Positions 1-13,000 of a stretch of DNA of 64,000 nt are shown here, one piece after another. Both the position numbers and the translations under genes were made by a program. This DNA comes from Branchiostoma floridae (lineage: Eukaryota; Chordata; Leptocardii; Amphioxiformes; Branchiostomatidae), in NCBI RefSeq assembly GCF_000003815.2, contig NC_049990.1, positions 2,316,572 to 2,380,571 of the forward strand. Reading direction: 5' to 3'. Each line of letters opens with the position of its first letter. Position 1 is the first letter of the stretch. The notes under the pieces were generated by a model, which ran no database searches, was not told where the DNA came from, and worked only from the letters and a program-made list of their open reading frames with translations.

Positions 1-240
1 TGCGTCGGCGTTTTGGCTGTAGGCGACCTGGAATTGTTGTAAAACGGGGAAATTTGCAATAAAAAATCTAGAGTACTTTCCTCTTAATATGGTGCATAGG
101 GCGACACCCATTTTCTATGCCTGCGTCGGCGTTTTGGCTGTAGACAACCTGAAATTGTAAACGTTGAAATCTTAAACTGGCAATAAGAAAGCAGGGAGTC
201 CATTTTATCACCTTATGGTGAATAGGGTAGCATCCATGTC
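1..240. repeat. Two-unit tandem repeat, about 120 bp
   Basis: The phrase TGCGTCGGCGTTTTGGCTGT starts at 1 and again at 121. The following bases (an A-rich stretch, then a motif about a small change in a TATGGTG(A/C)ATAGGG phrase) also repeat. The array probably continues off the left edge. Confidence 0.75.
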
Positions 241-947
241 CACCTCCTTAGTCCTTTGGGTAACACAGCTGTGCAAGCGCAGATGATATTGTCATTTGAT
301 ATGTATTGTCATTTTCATAAAACTGTGTGTGATTCAAAATCTAAGATGGTGCGAAGTTCACGTTATCTGAAGTTAACAGTCCAGAAATACGTAGAATTGC
401 AGTTTGCTTTTTATTGGACGTTAAATGGTATCATCATCATGTTTAATTCCAATATAACAGCAAGTAGATAGTCAAATGCCAGGTAGATACAGATGTCATT
501 CCTTACTAATATCTTACATCTTACAAAGTTTTCATAAGTACTGTTACCATATCATAAGAGCTACTAATATTCAGTGCATAGTCTACGTGAAGGCCAACAA
601 TGCAGGCATTATGAGTCTACTGCAAATCAAGTTGCCATGCAAGAGATACTAGTACGGGTTAACAAAACGTCTAAACATCGCAGCTACAATGTCTCCTACA
701 ATGTAACTATGGCTCTGAGCAAACGAACTGTATGATATCCTAAGGCCCCTAGTATAGAATAATAAAGGTATACCATAAGCCCATAGCAACATTTTCTACA
801 TAACCTGATGGTGGTATATTCTACTAAAAGAGATTTCCTGCAAATTGAAACAAAATAAAAGATAAATGAAAATTTAATTGGTTGCCAAGCATCACGTCAT
901 TGCAAGGTGCTATGACCAACACGATAACTGACACGTTATACCTCAGA
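241..947. other. Non-coding 3' flank of the TRIM gene
   Basis: No coding exon was recognised. On the minus strand, ATTAAA (complement of 873-878) and AATAAA (complement of 410-415) lie downstream of the TRIM stop codon and are the best candidate poly(A) signals. I cannot choose between them from sequence alone. Confidence 0.4.
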
Positions 948-3131
948 TCACATGTACCTGTACAGTTCTATACAGTCTCCTTGCCTACACGCCACCGCTA
1001 TGTAACCATCAGGAGTCAGAGCAAGTCCACTGGCGTACTCCCCTTTAACAGTCCCCACAGTCCGTATGAATGTCCCGTCAGGCCTGAACACCTGCACACG
1101 GCCGTCCTCTGCGTTTCCGACAATGATGTTACCTGCCGGGTCTAATGCTAGACCTCCTGGCTTTTGACATACTTCATCATCATCACATTGAATGCCAAAA
1201 TCAAATTTGAAACTTCCGTTAAGATCAAACACAACTATTTTGGGAGCGCTCTGAGACCTGTCTGCAACATACATTGCATCACGTGATTCATCTACTGCTA
1301 CAAAGTACGGTGTGTGTAACGTCCCCTTGCCTATCTCCCGGATGAGGCTCCCGTCAGGCTGCAGGAGGAGACAGGAGTGCTGTGCGTGATCCGCCACCAC
1401 CATGCGACCGTCATGCAGAATTGCCAATCCATGCGGGCCGTTCATCCAGTCCGGATTGAATGTATTCAAAAGCTCGCCTTCCCTGGAGTAGCGTCGTAGT
1501 CCGTAATCTTTGCCCCACGACGTCACAAGGAACACCCCATTTGATTCTACACCAACACCAAATGGCTTCTCACTCTCAACGGCAAAGGTTCTCAAACATT
1601 GACCTGTCTCAGCATCAAAGAGCTGAACTCGCTTGTTCCCCTTATCCACCACTACAATGTTTCCTTCCTTGTCAATCGCGACACCCAGCGGCCAGATCAG
1701 TTCCCCCTCCCCGCTGCCCTTCCGTCCGATAGTTAAGGCTGGGGTCTCCTTTCCGTGTACGGTAAAATCAAACGGACTTCCGGCTACGTGTACCGAGTTC
1801 ACCTTGACCTCTAGCCTATGTTCCCCATTGACCTCAGGCGTGTACAACATTTCCCAGACGCCCCTGCTCTTCATCTGTAGTTGTGTGTGCACGTTAGTTC
1901 CAGACGGGTCCGTCATGTTGGTTGTGACAGCTCTACTGTTTGCAAAACACGGATGCCCGGCTTTGTTCACTGTCGTCAGTGACGCAGAACACTGAAACCC
2001 CTGAACTGCTGGCTTCACGACAACATGACATTTTGAAACGTCTACTTTTGTCATTACGCCACCGAGGTCCTTAACTTCTTTCGCAAAGTCCGTAACGGTC
2101 GTGTTCTCGACGAATTGAAACTCGCTCCAGTTGGACTCCAGGTCCAGTTGTTTTGCCAGCAGAGTTTCTACCCTTGTTTGGACTTGGTTTCCCACCTCCA
2201 GAATGTGCACGTCACTTCCGTGTTCTACAGCTTGTTTACAGAACTCATACGCGCTCGTCAGTCCAGCCAGCTCAAACTCTATCGCTTCCTTCTTTGTCTG
2301 TAGAACCTTGCCGTCGACTTGGCATTGTTCGTCAATCTGGCTCAAAATCTCCTTTTCACGCTCTTGCAGAAGGTCGACAAGTTGACGGAAATACGCCTTG
2401 ACTTGGTCTGTGGCTACGTCTTTCGTGGGGTTTAAGTCCGACATCTTCTTCTCTACTTCCTTAACAGAAGCCTTTATTTCCTCAAGACGCGGGTCTAGGT
2501 CTTGCAAAAGAGCTTGCAGTGTTTTCTTTTTCTCCTGAGCGACGGTGGCGATTTCTACCGGATTGTGATCTTTGCCCGGCCGATGGTCGACCACGGTACA
2601 TGCTGTACAAACCAAAGCCGTACAATTTTCACAATAGAATTCTATTTCATACTTCTTGTGTTTGTCACAGTGCCGTTTGCGATGGAATTGGCTCATACCT
2701 TCCTCTGCCTTCAACGTTTCTTCAGTCGTAACATTGTGATCTTTAGAACATGGAAACTTACGGTGTAGCGATGTGCACGACTCGCACATTAAGGTTGCGC
2801 AATCCGCACACCAAGACTTTGACCCCTCCATACTCCCCTCGCATACTTGACAGGGCACACCTGGCTCCGTACCTTTCTTCGCAGCCGCGAAGTCCAGCAG
2901 GTTGTTGACGTAGAAGTTGGTCCTGAGACCGTCCACACCTTGGTCCGGTAGACTGACCTGTGTGCGGCAGGTTGGACATTCCAGCGGCTGTTGTTTGGTG
3001 GCCCATTCTTGCAGACACTCCCTACAGAATGTGTGCAGACATGGCAGGACTCTGGGGTCCCGGAAGTGCAGCATACAGACCGGGCACGTCAGGAACTGCT
3101 CGTCAAGGTCGCTTGCCATTTTACTTGCCAT
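948..3131 (-). CDS. TRIM2/TRIM3-like RING, B-box, filamin and NHL protein
   Basis: Probable cytoplasmic E3 ubiquitin ligase, 727 residues in one uninterrupted exon. The RING is near the N-terminus with a complete C3HC4 set (C16, C19, C31, H33, C36, C39, C52, C55). A first B-box follows at about 93-126 and a second at about 152-192 (HCDKHKKYEIEFYCENC). Then come a Glu/Lys-rich coiled coil (about 195-320), a filamin/ABP280 repeat (about 365-460, with GSPFDFTVHG at its end) and NHL repeats to the C-terminus (WPLGVAIDKEGNIVVVDKGN and similar). This order is that of TRIM2, TRIM3 and TRIM71. The filamin repeat argues against TRIM32 and the NHL repeats against TRIM45. Met1 (3131) and Met5 (3119) both precede the RING, and I kept the first. 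The lack of introns may mean an old retrocopy. It lies on the same strand as, and downstream of, the truncated CLCA exons, so it could be nested in a CLCA intron. Orthology to one vertebrate TRIM is not claimed. Confidence 0.93.
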   Translation of the reverse strand: MASKMASDLDEQFLTCPVCMLHFRDPRVLPCLHTFCRECLQEWATKQQPLECPTCRTQVSLPDQGVDGLRTNFYVNNLLDFAAAKKGTEPGVPCQVCEGSMEGSKSWCADCATLMCESCTSLHRKFPCSKDHNVTTEETLKAEEGMSQFHRKRHCDKHKKYEIEFYCENCTALVCTACTVVDHRPGKDHNPVEIATVAQEKKKTLQALLQDLDPRLEEIKASVKEVEKKMSDLNPTKDVATDQVKAYFRQLVDLLQEREKEILSQIDEQCQVDGKVLQTKKEAIEFELAGLTSAYEFCKQAVEHGSDVHILEVGNQVQTRVETLLAKQLDLESNWSEFQFVENTTVTDFAKEVKDLGGVMTKVDVSKCHVVVKPAVQGFQCSASLTTVNKAGHPCFANSRAVTTNMTDPSGTNVHTQLQMKSRGVWEMLYTPEVNGEHRLEVKVNSVHVAGSPFDFTVHGKETPALTIGRKGSGEGELIWPLGVAIDKEGNIVVVDKGNKRVQLFDAETGQCLRTFAVESEKPFGVGVESNGVFLVTSWGKDYGLRRYSREGELLNTFNPDWMNGPHGLAILHDGRMVVADHAQHSCLLLQPDGSLIREIGKGTLHTPYFVAVDESRDAMYVADRSQSAPKIVVFDLNGSFKFDFGIQCDDDEVCQKPGGLALDPAGNIIVGNAEDGRVQVFRPDGTFIRTVGTVKGEYASGLALTPDGYIAVACRQGDCIELYRYM

Positions 3132-3196
3132 CTTGATTTTGGACGATCGAAAAACTGCTTATGCCTTGTTGATGAACTGTCTTGTCGCTCTGAACG

Positions 3197-3341
3197 ATCG
3201 CCTTCGTTCTCGGAAGCCAGTTTCGGTGACGTAGTTGATATGACGTGATTGTAATGAACTCTGACCCATTGGTGAAGTCGTTGCAATCACGTGATATCAG
3301 GCACGTCACCGAAACTGGCTTCCGAGAACAAAGGCGGTGAT
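3197..3341. repeat. Inverted repeat upstream of the TRIM ORF
   Basis: Arms at about 3197-3251 and 3284-3341 are reverse complements with few mismatches. The shared core includes TTCTCGGAAGCCAGTTTCGG. The loop is about 32 nt. It begins only about 65 bp upstream of the TRIM start codon, so it falls in the 5'UTR or core promoter. A foldback MITE is the likeliest origin. Confidence 0.85.
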
Positions 3342-3749
3342 GAAGTCATTCTATTTTTAAAACGTTGTTTGGACTTTGGGTTTGGCAAATACGTTATCGC
3401 TAGTAGCAAGTAGAAATACGTTGCCCCCACATAGTGTGCAATCTGTTATAAGGTCAAGGTCAGACACCTTAAGGTTCCCCTGGTAAATTTCCACTAGGCT
3501 TTAATTGAAATCAAACACTGCATTATAGTCCTATAATTAGAAGGAAACAAGAGTTCATCGACCCCATACCTTCGCAAAATATCATTACCTCGTTAGCAAT
3601 GGAAATCATGCCCTCAGTTTTGCATGATATTTGACCTGAATACTCACTTTACAACATTGGTTATAAAATGAGATGCCTTTATACCACAAATATTTTAAAG
3701 ATCTTTAGAAAACAGATAGATAAGTAAACAAACAAACAAACAAACAAAC
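3342..3749. other. Intergenic or intronic stretch ending in a (CAAA)n run
   Basis: No exon was recognised. A short (CAAA)n run at 3724-3749 abuts the donor side of the last recognised CLCA exon; on the gene strand the intron begins GTTTGTTTG. Confidence 0.5.
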
Positions 3750-6700
3750 CGTGGCAACGATGACTCTCTTCCTGATGAGCTCGGGCATGGCGTCACGGAT
3801 TCTCGGGTCCCTGTTCTCCCTCCCGTCAGTCACGAGAAGTAGAACGCCCCCTTCTGGTGGGCCAACCGCCTCCAGAGCCTGTATGAACAATGCAGAATAA
3901 AAACTCATACTGAAGAATGCGTGTAATAGTTACTCTAGACGCTGAATATGATAGGTAAACGGTTAGACGTTTCAGGCAGCACACAGTACTTGAGTAATAC
4001 CTGTATATATTTCATCTCGAGACGGATGCTTGGCCCCTACAACTTTTGAAAGTTGATTTCCAAAAGGGGCAACCATACATGTAAACGAGAAGTAGAACGC
4101 CCCCTTCTGGGGGACCAATTGCATCGAGAGCCTGTAGGAGCGAAAAAAACTCATACTGGAGAATGTGTTTGGGCAAACTAGCTCTTACCTAGAGCATAAT
4201 TCCAAGTATTTCAGTTAACTTTATTCTAACTTGAATGTATTTGGATCTATAGCCAGCTATTCAAAAAGCTATTCTTTCAATGGCTGCATTATCATTGATA
4301 CATGTACCAATTACGCACATATTATAGATTGTGACATGTACATGTATGTGACAGCGGCATTGTCTGGCATCTAGTCTTATTAGATATTTTTGGTTAGTCT
4401 CAGTCATTGTGCATATGTGGTAGGGACTGTTGACAGCGGACTAAGCTTAGGTTAACAAGACTGGATTCGAAGCTAATGAGAACAATGTTTGAAAACAATG
4501 CTGACAGATTATTTTCCCCCGCACGTACCTCCGCACCTTTGAGGAGACCACAGCCGATGCAGGTGCCGCCGCTCGTGGTGGTGGGGACTGCGGCGACTAG
4601 CGAGTCTCGGTCAGCTTGGGAGTCAACTCTGTAACACACAAAACAACTGTTAAAAGTGTCCTCGGCATTGCTTTATAACAAAGACACGTGTGCCCACATC
4701 CTTAATTAGTGGTGAGATATATCGTAGTGTGTTTGTGCTTTATGTACTGTATTCTACGTCATTTTATTGTCAAATAGCCTGAAATTTGACCCAAGTTTAG
4801 TGGGCCGATACCCCCGCACATTTATGTACACCCCTTTTATTGAGGCTCACCTGATCACCGGGTGGACTAGTGACTCGGCTCGGGCGAAGGTGACCAGCCC
4901 TACCAAGGAACCGATGTACACCGTGCCCTTACCTTATCACCGGGTGGGCTACCGACTCTCTGGCGGCAAAGGTGACCAGTCCTACCGAGGAACCGAAGTA
5001 CACCGCGCCCTTACCTGGTCACCGGGTGGTCTAGCGACTCTGCTCGGGCGAAGGTGACCAGCCCTACCAAGGAACCGATGTACACCGTGCCCTTACCTTA
5101 TCACCGGGTGGGCTACCGACTCTCTGGCGGCAAAGGTGACCAGTCCTACCGAGGAACCGAAGTACACCGCGCCCTTACCTGATCATCGGGTGGACTAGCG
5201 ACTCTCAGGCGGCGAAGGTGACCAGGCCCACCGAGGAAGCGAAGTACCCCTTGCCCTTACCTTATCACCGGGTGGGCTACCGACTCTCTGGCGGCAAAGG
5301 TGACCAGTCCTACCGAGGAACCGAAGTACACCGCGCCCTTACCTGGTCACCGGGTGGTCTAGCGACTCTGCTCGGGCGAAGGTGACGATCCCCACCGAGG
5401 AACCGAAGTACACCGTGCCCTTACCTGATCAACGGGTGGACTAGCGACTCTCTGGCGGCGAATGTGACCAGGCCCACCGAGGAACCGAAGTACACGGTGC
5501 TTCGGATGAACCTCGTTGCCACCTGTATCAGCCTCCGAAGCGGTTCGCCCTACAAGGCAAAGCAAACAATGGAAGAGCTGACCGTCGACTTTATTTCTCA
5601 AAATCAGCTCCCATTCAGTTTTACGGCAAACCACACTAATTTTCACAATATAAGATAAAGAAATAAATAGTATTATGCACCGACAGATGTAGCAATTTAG
5701 AGAAGCGTAGACTGATCCCATAGTCCCTTAAGAGATGCAAAATAAAAACATAACAATGTAAATATATGACGAACATGCAGCCATGCTCCTATTGGTCGAT
5801 TTTCTAATTTTTATGGTAGGTTGGAATGCTAATTATGATGGACAGTCTTTTGTTTGCATCCTTGAACTCGTTTTATCATGGCCACCGAGTGAGAAAGGTG
5901 TATACATGTATTTTCTGCCCAGTCGTAAGCTTGTCCTACAATGCCCGTGACAGGCACACCTACCCTCATGCTGTTGGACGCGTCCAGCACCAGAACGATC
6001 CTGAAGTCGTTCTCCTGAAGCAACACGAAGTCTGGCACCGTGGACTGAACTTCCCGCGGCGGGTTCGCGCCGTTAGCAAAATCGGTGTGCTGGGTCATCA
6101 CGTCCCAGGCGCTCCGACCTGGAAGAAAAACAATGACTGTCAGTCGAGACGGGGGGTGATATAAGCTTCCAGTAACGCGAAGTCTGGTACCATGTACCGG
6201 ACATCGCGGGGAGGGTTCGCGCCGTTACCGAAGTCTGGGTGCTGGGCCATGACATCCCAGGCGCTCCGACCTGGAAGGAAAACAATGACAGTTAGTCAGC
6301 TGTGACGGGGGATGATACAGGCTCCCGGTAACGCGAAGTCTGGTTCCGTGCACCGGACATCGTGGGGAGGGTTCGCGCCGTTAGGACTGGGTCACATTTC
6401 CAAGCTGAGGCCCGCCCGGGATGTTTTAGGAAACGAGAAATCACTTCACACGACCTTCCTCACTTCACACCGGTGTAAAAATGGGCACCTAACTTCGGTC
6501 GGGGAGGTAAAATGCTACCATTACCCTTCTCAGGCTTCTGTCTGTACTTAGTTAGTGGCACTGTTGAAATAAGTTAATAAACTTGAGTACAGTGCCACAT
6601 TGTCCTTCTCTGTTCGAAAGCAAATTTTTAAAAAAAGCCAATCTTACCATCCTGTCAGTCTTCGGACACACCATCTTCCACCTCGCATCCTGTCACTCTT

Positions 6701-7016
6701 GAAATAACTGCGAACACACACCATCACAGACAAACATAGAAACCGAAAACAATACTTCCGTTCTTACTGAGGTAATAAAAAGTTACGTGAAATGAATACC
6801 TTGACACAGAGAGTTGTGCTTGTTGGGTGCCTCGCGGTTGTGGTAGGACAGAGGGTCTCCGGTCGGGTCGCTGTGGCAGAAACTCGTCACCTGCACAAAC
6901 ATGAAGCGCCATCTAGCTGAACGTGCAGATACTGCAGTACAGAAACACACACATACACACACACGCGCGCGCATACACAAGAACACACACACACAGCCAT
7001 ACATACATACACACAC

Positions 7017-7049
<33 letters not shown>

Positions 7050-10000
7050 AAGACACACACATACATACACACACACACACACAGTCATACACACAAACAC
7101 ACACACAGAGTTATACACACACACGTACACACACATATATGCACACACACACACACATATGCAAACACACATGCACACACAGATGCGCACACATCAGACG
7201 CGTGCGCGCGCGCGCATACACACACACACTTTCTGCTAATTTGCTGACAGTGTGAAACTAAAACTCCTGAGAGACAACAATGAAAACTAGAGTCTAACAT
7301 CTGTTAGGGATTCCTCTACCGAAACAGCTGTTCTCCACATTAGAGGACACATAACCCCGTATCTGCATCATGCTACATCTGCTTGGCAATATCCAAGTAC
7401 CACAAGGCCTAACGCGCAGACAACGCAGGCCTGGGTCAATATACAGAAGGACGTGGGATGATTTCTGAAATTACTGCATTGATTATAAAAACAGCTACTG
7501 CGAAAAAAAACATCGAGCATCATCGCACAGCTGAGTGCAGACGACATGCCAAACTTCATACGAATGCGGCAAACGGAACATAGAGATACAGATGCGAACA
7601 CTCAACGCATCCACTAACAATAATACTCTGTCAACGAAAGTTACCCTCCGGTCACAGAGTACATATCGAGAACAATCCCACACGTTTTCAATGAAGCACA
7701 GAAGAAAAACTTACCTGGCTAAGAAATTGCATGAACATGTAGGACCCGGTAGCTCGGTTGGTTTGGTCATCGGGGTAGAACCTGCATTCCGACTCGTACA
7801 CTCCGGTCCCGGGGTCCAGCCGACACGGCGCTCCCGTCACCTATTCAAACATAAAAAAAAAACTTTACTACCGAATAATATCTCACATCGATTCATTATA
7901 GTACTGATAATTTATAGTGCGCATTTCTTAGAAATTTGAAGAAGTCGTCATCACAGCACACCAGTCACTCAGAATATTAGAACTAAAACACTGATACTGC
8001 TGACACTAAAAGACTTATATTTCCTTATGCTGCTAAATACACATGCGTAGGACAATTAGTTTTATAGATAATTCAAAATGCGAGACCAGATCACTCATAC
8101 ATGGCTGTACTGTAATAGATAATTTCATTCAACCTTCTATGCATTCATTTATCCATCCATCCATTCATTCAATCATTCGTTTATTCGTTTATCCATTCAT
8201 CAATTCATTCATTTATCCATTGACCATCTATTCGTTCGTTCAATCATTCATTCGTTTATTCATTTATTTATTCATCCATCCATCCATCAATTCATCCAAT
8301 TATCCATTCATTCATTCCGGTCACCATGTGTTTGTTGGTCCCTGCCACCCAAGTGGAACACCCCGTGGGACGGACGCCCCCTTGCGAGGTTCGGTAGAAG
8401 TGCGGGTAGGACTGCCCTGAAGCCGGATCGTCCAGGCCGTACTCGTCGAACAGACCCCAGCGGAGGTGACCCCACTCGTGAACAAACGATTTGCCTGAAA
8501 TAAGAAACAAGAAAAAAATTAATAATTTCATCAGGTTGGTAGGTCATAGGATAGTAGGTTTTCTTTTACACAACCAGTTTATATTACCTGTGGACGTTTC
8601 GGTGACTGTCATCGTTTCGATAACATCTTCCTCAGAGATTCTAACTGAAATTCTGCTTATGAATGAATGAATGGATGGATATATAGAGAGAGGGAGGTGT
8701 GGATGAATGAATGAATGAATGAATGAATGAATGAATGAATGAATGAATGAATGAATGAATGAATGAATGAGCGAACGAACGAACGAACGAACGAACGAAC
8801 GAACGAACGAATGAAAACCTTTATTTCCCAGTCATATTTTACCCAATCAAGCCAAGTAAAGGTCACAACAAAGATTAAACAGCGATATGGTAGTTTTCTT
8901 TGACCAAATGTGCAGAAATCTCAGAATGTTTTACCATGAGGCCCCCAGAAGGCTTCTCCATACTGCTTGTCCAGCACGTATTTAGGAGTTAAGTGCATGT
9001 AGTCACCCTCCTCCCCACATGCCCCCTTCTGCTGCACGTATGGATTGTCCCCGTACAAAGCGTTGGGTACATCCACCCTGTATAAACAACAATGGATTGT
9101 CCACATCATAAATATTTTGGCACAATCTTTTCTCGAAGCAATAAACAAAGTCTTGTAGGGTGCCTTTCCTTTGGTTAATGTGTTGGAATAAGAATACACG
9201 ACTTGCACACTTCCCATAATTCACAGTGCCAGGGATACGAATGTAGTGACCCGTAAGGTCATCGGGGGAAACCAACTAACAGCTACAGTGGTTACGTGCT
9301 GGCTACTTTATACTTCTGACCACAAAACTTGTAAAATTTGAGATAATAGTAGCACAACTCATTAGTTTATATGCTTTGCCGCCGTTGTACTAAAGGTTTT
9401 AGCTGGTTTGACCCTAGTTTTAAAATTCACAGCGCCAGAGTTACGGATATGGATGTTACCACCATTGTCCAGGGTGCGAAACCAGGGTGAAACCAGCTAA
9501 AACCTTTAGTACAACGGCGGCAAAGCATATAAACTAATGAGTTGTACGACAAATATAGTACTACTATTATTAGAGCTGAGAATTTTACAAGTTTTGTGGC
9601 CAGAAGTATAAAGTAGCCAGCACGTAACCACTGTAGCTGTTAGTTGGTTTCCCCCGATGACCCCACGGGTCACTACATCTGTATCCCTGGCACTGTGAAT
9701 TATGGGAAGTGTGCAAGTCGTGTATAAACATAACAGTAGTCAGTGTTAGACTACAACATGTGAAGATATATCATCACAGCACATGGTGGGCACAGGATCG
9801 GTCGCATGACAGATTCGAACCCAGAACCTTTGGTTTCTGGGTCAAACTTTCTGCACACAGGGTGTCTGCTACTTTACCGGTAACCATGGTGACAACCGTC
9901 TGATCCAGGTCGATGATCTTATTTGTTGGGAGAAGAAGAGGAAACACAGCAAAAACAATATTGTAAATGCAGAAACGTTGGCGGTGGTTTTATGTTCGCG

Positions 10001-13000
10001 GTGGAGTATGTTCGTGGTGGCCACTTCACCACTACCCTGGGAGCACTAATGTGAGATCTGCGGGCTGACTGCCTTGGGTCCCCGAACAAAACTCGCTAGC
10101 TACCCGGTCCTGTCTGGCTCCCAGGGTAATTCACCACGAACTTAAAACCACCGGGAACATTTTCCATGGAAGTGAGAGACTGCATCGCATGGTGCTACCG
10201 CAAACGTAAAACCACCACGAGCAGTCCTTTTCCCCGCTACTACGAAATTAAATCCCCGTGAATTTAAATGCATTTACAGTATGTTTGCGTGAAGGTAAAC
10301 ATGATAAGTTTACCTGACGTTAGCCCGTTCGAACGTCTCCGTCCCGGCCGGCAGGTACTCGCCTTTCTTCGACCACGTCTTGGGGATGAGGATCTTCACT
10401 TCCTTAAAGAAGGCGCGGCTGTTGGTCGAGACGTACAGTTCCTCAGACGCCTCCGTCAGAATTTCCTGGACAAGACAAATTAAAGACGACGTCAAATTCA
10501 GTCTTGTATTCTATTTTTTTTCTATTTGCTTTTGGACAGACGGGGACAATGTGGCACTGCACTCAAGTTTTGAAACTTATATTAACAGTGCCACATACAC
10601 GGTATAGACAGAAGGTAAAGATAGTCTTTTACCTCCCCGACCGAAGTCAGGTACACATTTTTACACCTGTGTGAAGAGAGGAAGGTCATGTGAAGTGCCT
10701 TTCCCAAGGGCACAACGCCGGAGCGGGGCACGATGGGGATCGAACTCAGAACCTCTAGGTTCCGAGCCGAACGCTCTACCAGTTACGCCACGCCCGACGC
10801 CTTACGCCACGCCCGACGCCTATATTTATTTCCTGGGTACAAAGATAAGACATGTTTTGGTACCAAAGACTGTTTTACATTGTTCTCCAGAAACTTGAAA
10901 AAAATGTCATAATCACAGAAAGTAATTTATCAGAAATCAAGGCTAGACAAAAATGGGGAGAGTTAATCCCTTTAGTGATGTGATTGTACAATATGCAGAT
11001 ATTGAGTTTGTATACTTGCTTGTAAATAACGTTCATGGATGAGACAATGAGAAGTAAAAAAAATCAGTCTGCGAATTTGCCGTTCGATCGACTCTTCTGG
11101 CCTGGTTACTCTCAGCCTACAGCTATTGTTACCGACTTATATGTCTTCACTATGTGATGACTGCAATGCCTAGCGTCAGCTGACCAACACCACCGTGTCA
11201 ACCTTAGAGACCGAGAGGGTAGCAGCCGTCGAGGCGAAGAAAAAGGCGAGGAAGGCCCGGCAAAATAGGATTGCAAACCAGTAGACTTGCCATACTCAAG
11301 AGAGTAGCTGTCCATCATCGACTTATCTTATCCATAAACCCTTAGGAAGGCCTGGTGGAGGCGATACAATAAACGTATCAATATATTTTGACATGGACTG
11401 ATTCCAACCATTATGACTTTGTCTACAACCGGTTCTGGTAAAGTCACGCTAGATTTCCATAACAAAACAACGTCCCAGACATGAATTTACAGAAGTTAGA
11501 CAGCAGCTGACAATCAATCAATCAATCAATCAATCAATAAGACTTATTTCACCTGGATAACCCTGTCGGCCTAAAACTATTTCATATACTTGTGCACCTG
11601 GCCGACAAAATTGGTGCGCGAACTGATATTCCTGTGGCAAGAATGTCGTAAAGGTGGGGTCACACATGCGTATATATTCAAGTCCGTTTGAGGTGCGCAT
11701 GAAGCTCTAAGTCTCTACCAGGCTCTACAGGTCGAGGGAAAACTAGTACAAATTGGACAAATATAGATACATAACACGTCAGATGAGTTAGCTGACCGAG
11801 AAGTATGGTTGGCGACCCAGCTAGCTCGTCTGACATGTTACCTGTTTACGTTTGTCCAATTTCTATTATTTTTCCAACGACCTGTGGAGCCTTGTGGAGG
11901 TAAATACTTCCATGCGCGCCTCATAAGGACTTACATATATACGCAGGTGTGACCCCACCTTTACGGACGGACTACCCAGTGCGTGTTCCAGGTAAGTGTA
12001 TGATTCAACGGACCACGTGCACGTTCAGAGTGTTGTCCATTATTTGGTTCAGTGGACAGTGTGTATATACAGTGTGCATATACAGTGTGTATATACAGTG
12101 TGTCTTGTGTGTAAAAACAGTGTGTATATACATTGTGTGTATACAGTGTGTGTTGTGTGTATAAAGAAAGCTACAGCGATTTCAACAAAAACTTGGTGGT
12201 CTATCGCCCATGATTTGAGCAAAACTGCAAAGTGTAACATCCATTGGCATAATACCGGTCGGTTTACTGCAATTTCTCAAGCAATGCTAATTTGGCAAAT
12301 GATCAACGCATCATTTTCTCCAGTTACATGTTGCTGTTACAGCTTACCTTTGCCACTTCTTCTGTGTAAATTATTTTGTCTCTCTGGTCCTGCTAAAAAC
12401 ATAATATCGTAATTGGAACACACCGCGGAATTGCACGGAGAACGGGCGCGTGGTTGGAAGGGGGTGCACTATACCGGTCGAACGAAACACGGCACAATTA
12501 ACTGCAGCTATGTACCTTTATTCATCCTCTGTTGTTCCTTTCTTTCCTGTTAGTAGTTGCACAAAACAAAAATCTGCATGAGCATACAAAAAGTCATGAG
12601 AAAATGGGCGTATACTGACAAGAATTTTCATTTAATTTTGGTCCGTCACAACCGCTATGACGTAAAACTTTACTGCTGGCCGTAGCATTAAAAATGGCGG
12701 GAAAATGGCGGCGTACGTTCAATTTGACCCATTCAGCCGTAGATCCGGGCTATTATGCAACGGTTCCTCACACTTTTACACGAGTTGTAGGTCACCAAAA
12801 GAAATTCAAGATTGCTGTTGAAACATGCTCGTCTTGTGCCGTGAGCACATGTGATTATTATCTACAAATCTGGCGATGAACGTGACAGTGTGTTTGTCCC
12901 ACGACGAGCTCGCCTGCCCCGAAAATGACCTGAAAACTTTTGGCCTTGTTGTCTTCGAATGCATTGATATCGATGCTTTGTAAATTATGTATTGGACACC

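Noticed and set aside
4848-5424. Mutually exclusive exon array in the CLCA VWA domain
   Set aside because: Units carry donors but no acceptors, and lack the first part of the true exon; they cannot be spliced in as alternative exons.
6783-7255. Several long open frames on both strands
   Set aside because: They lie in the (CA)n microsatellite and translate as Cys/Val or Thr/His repeats.
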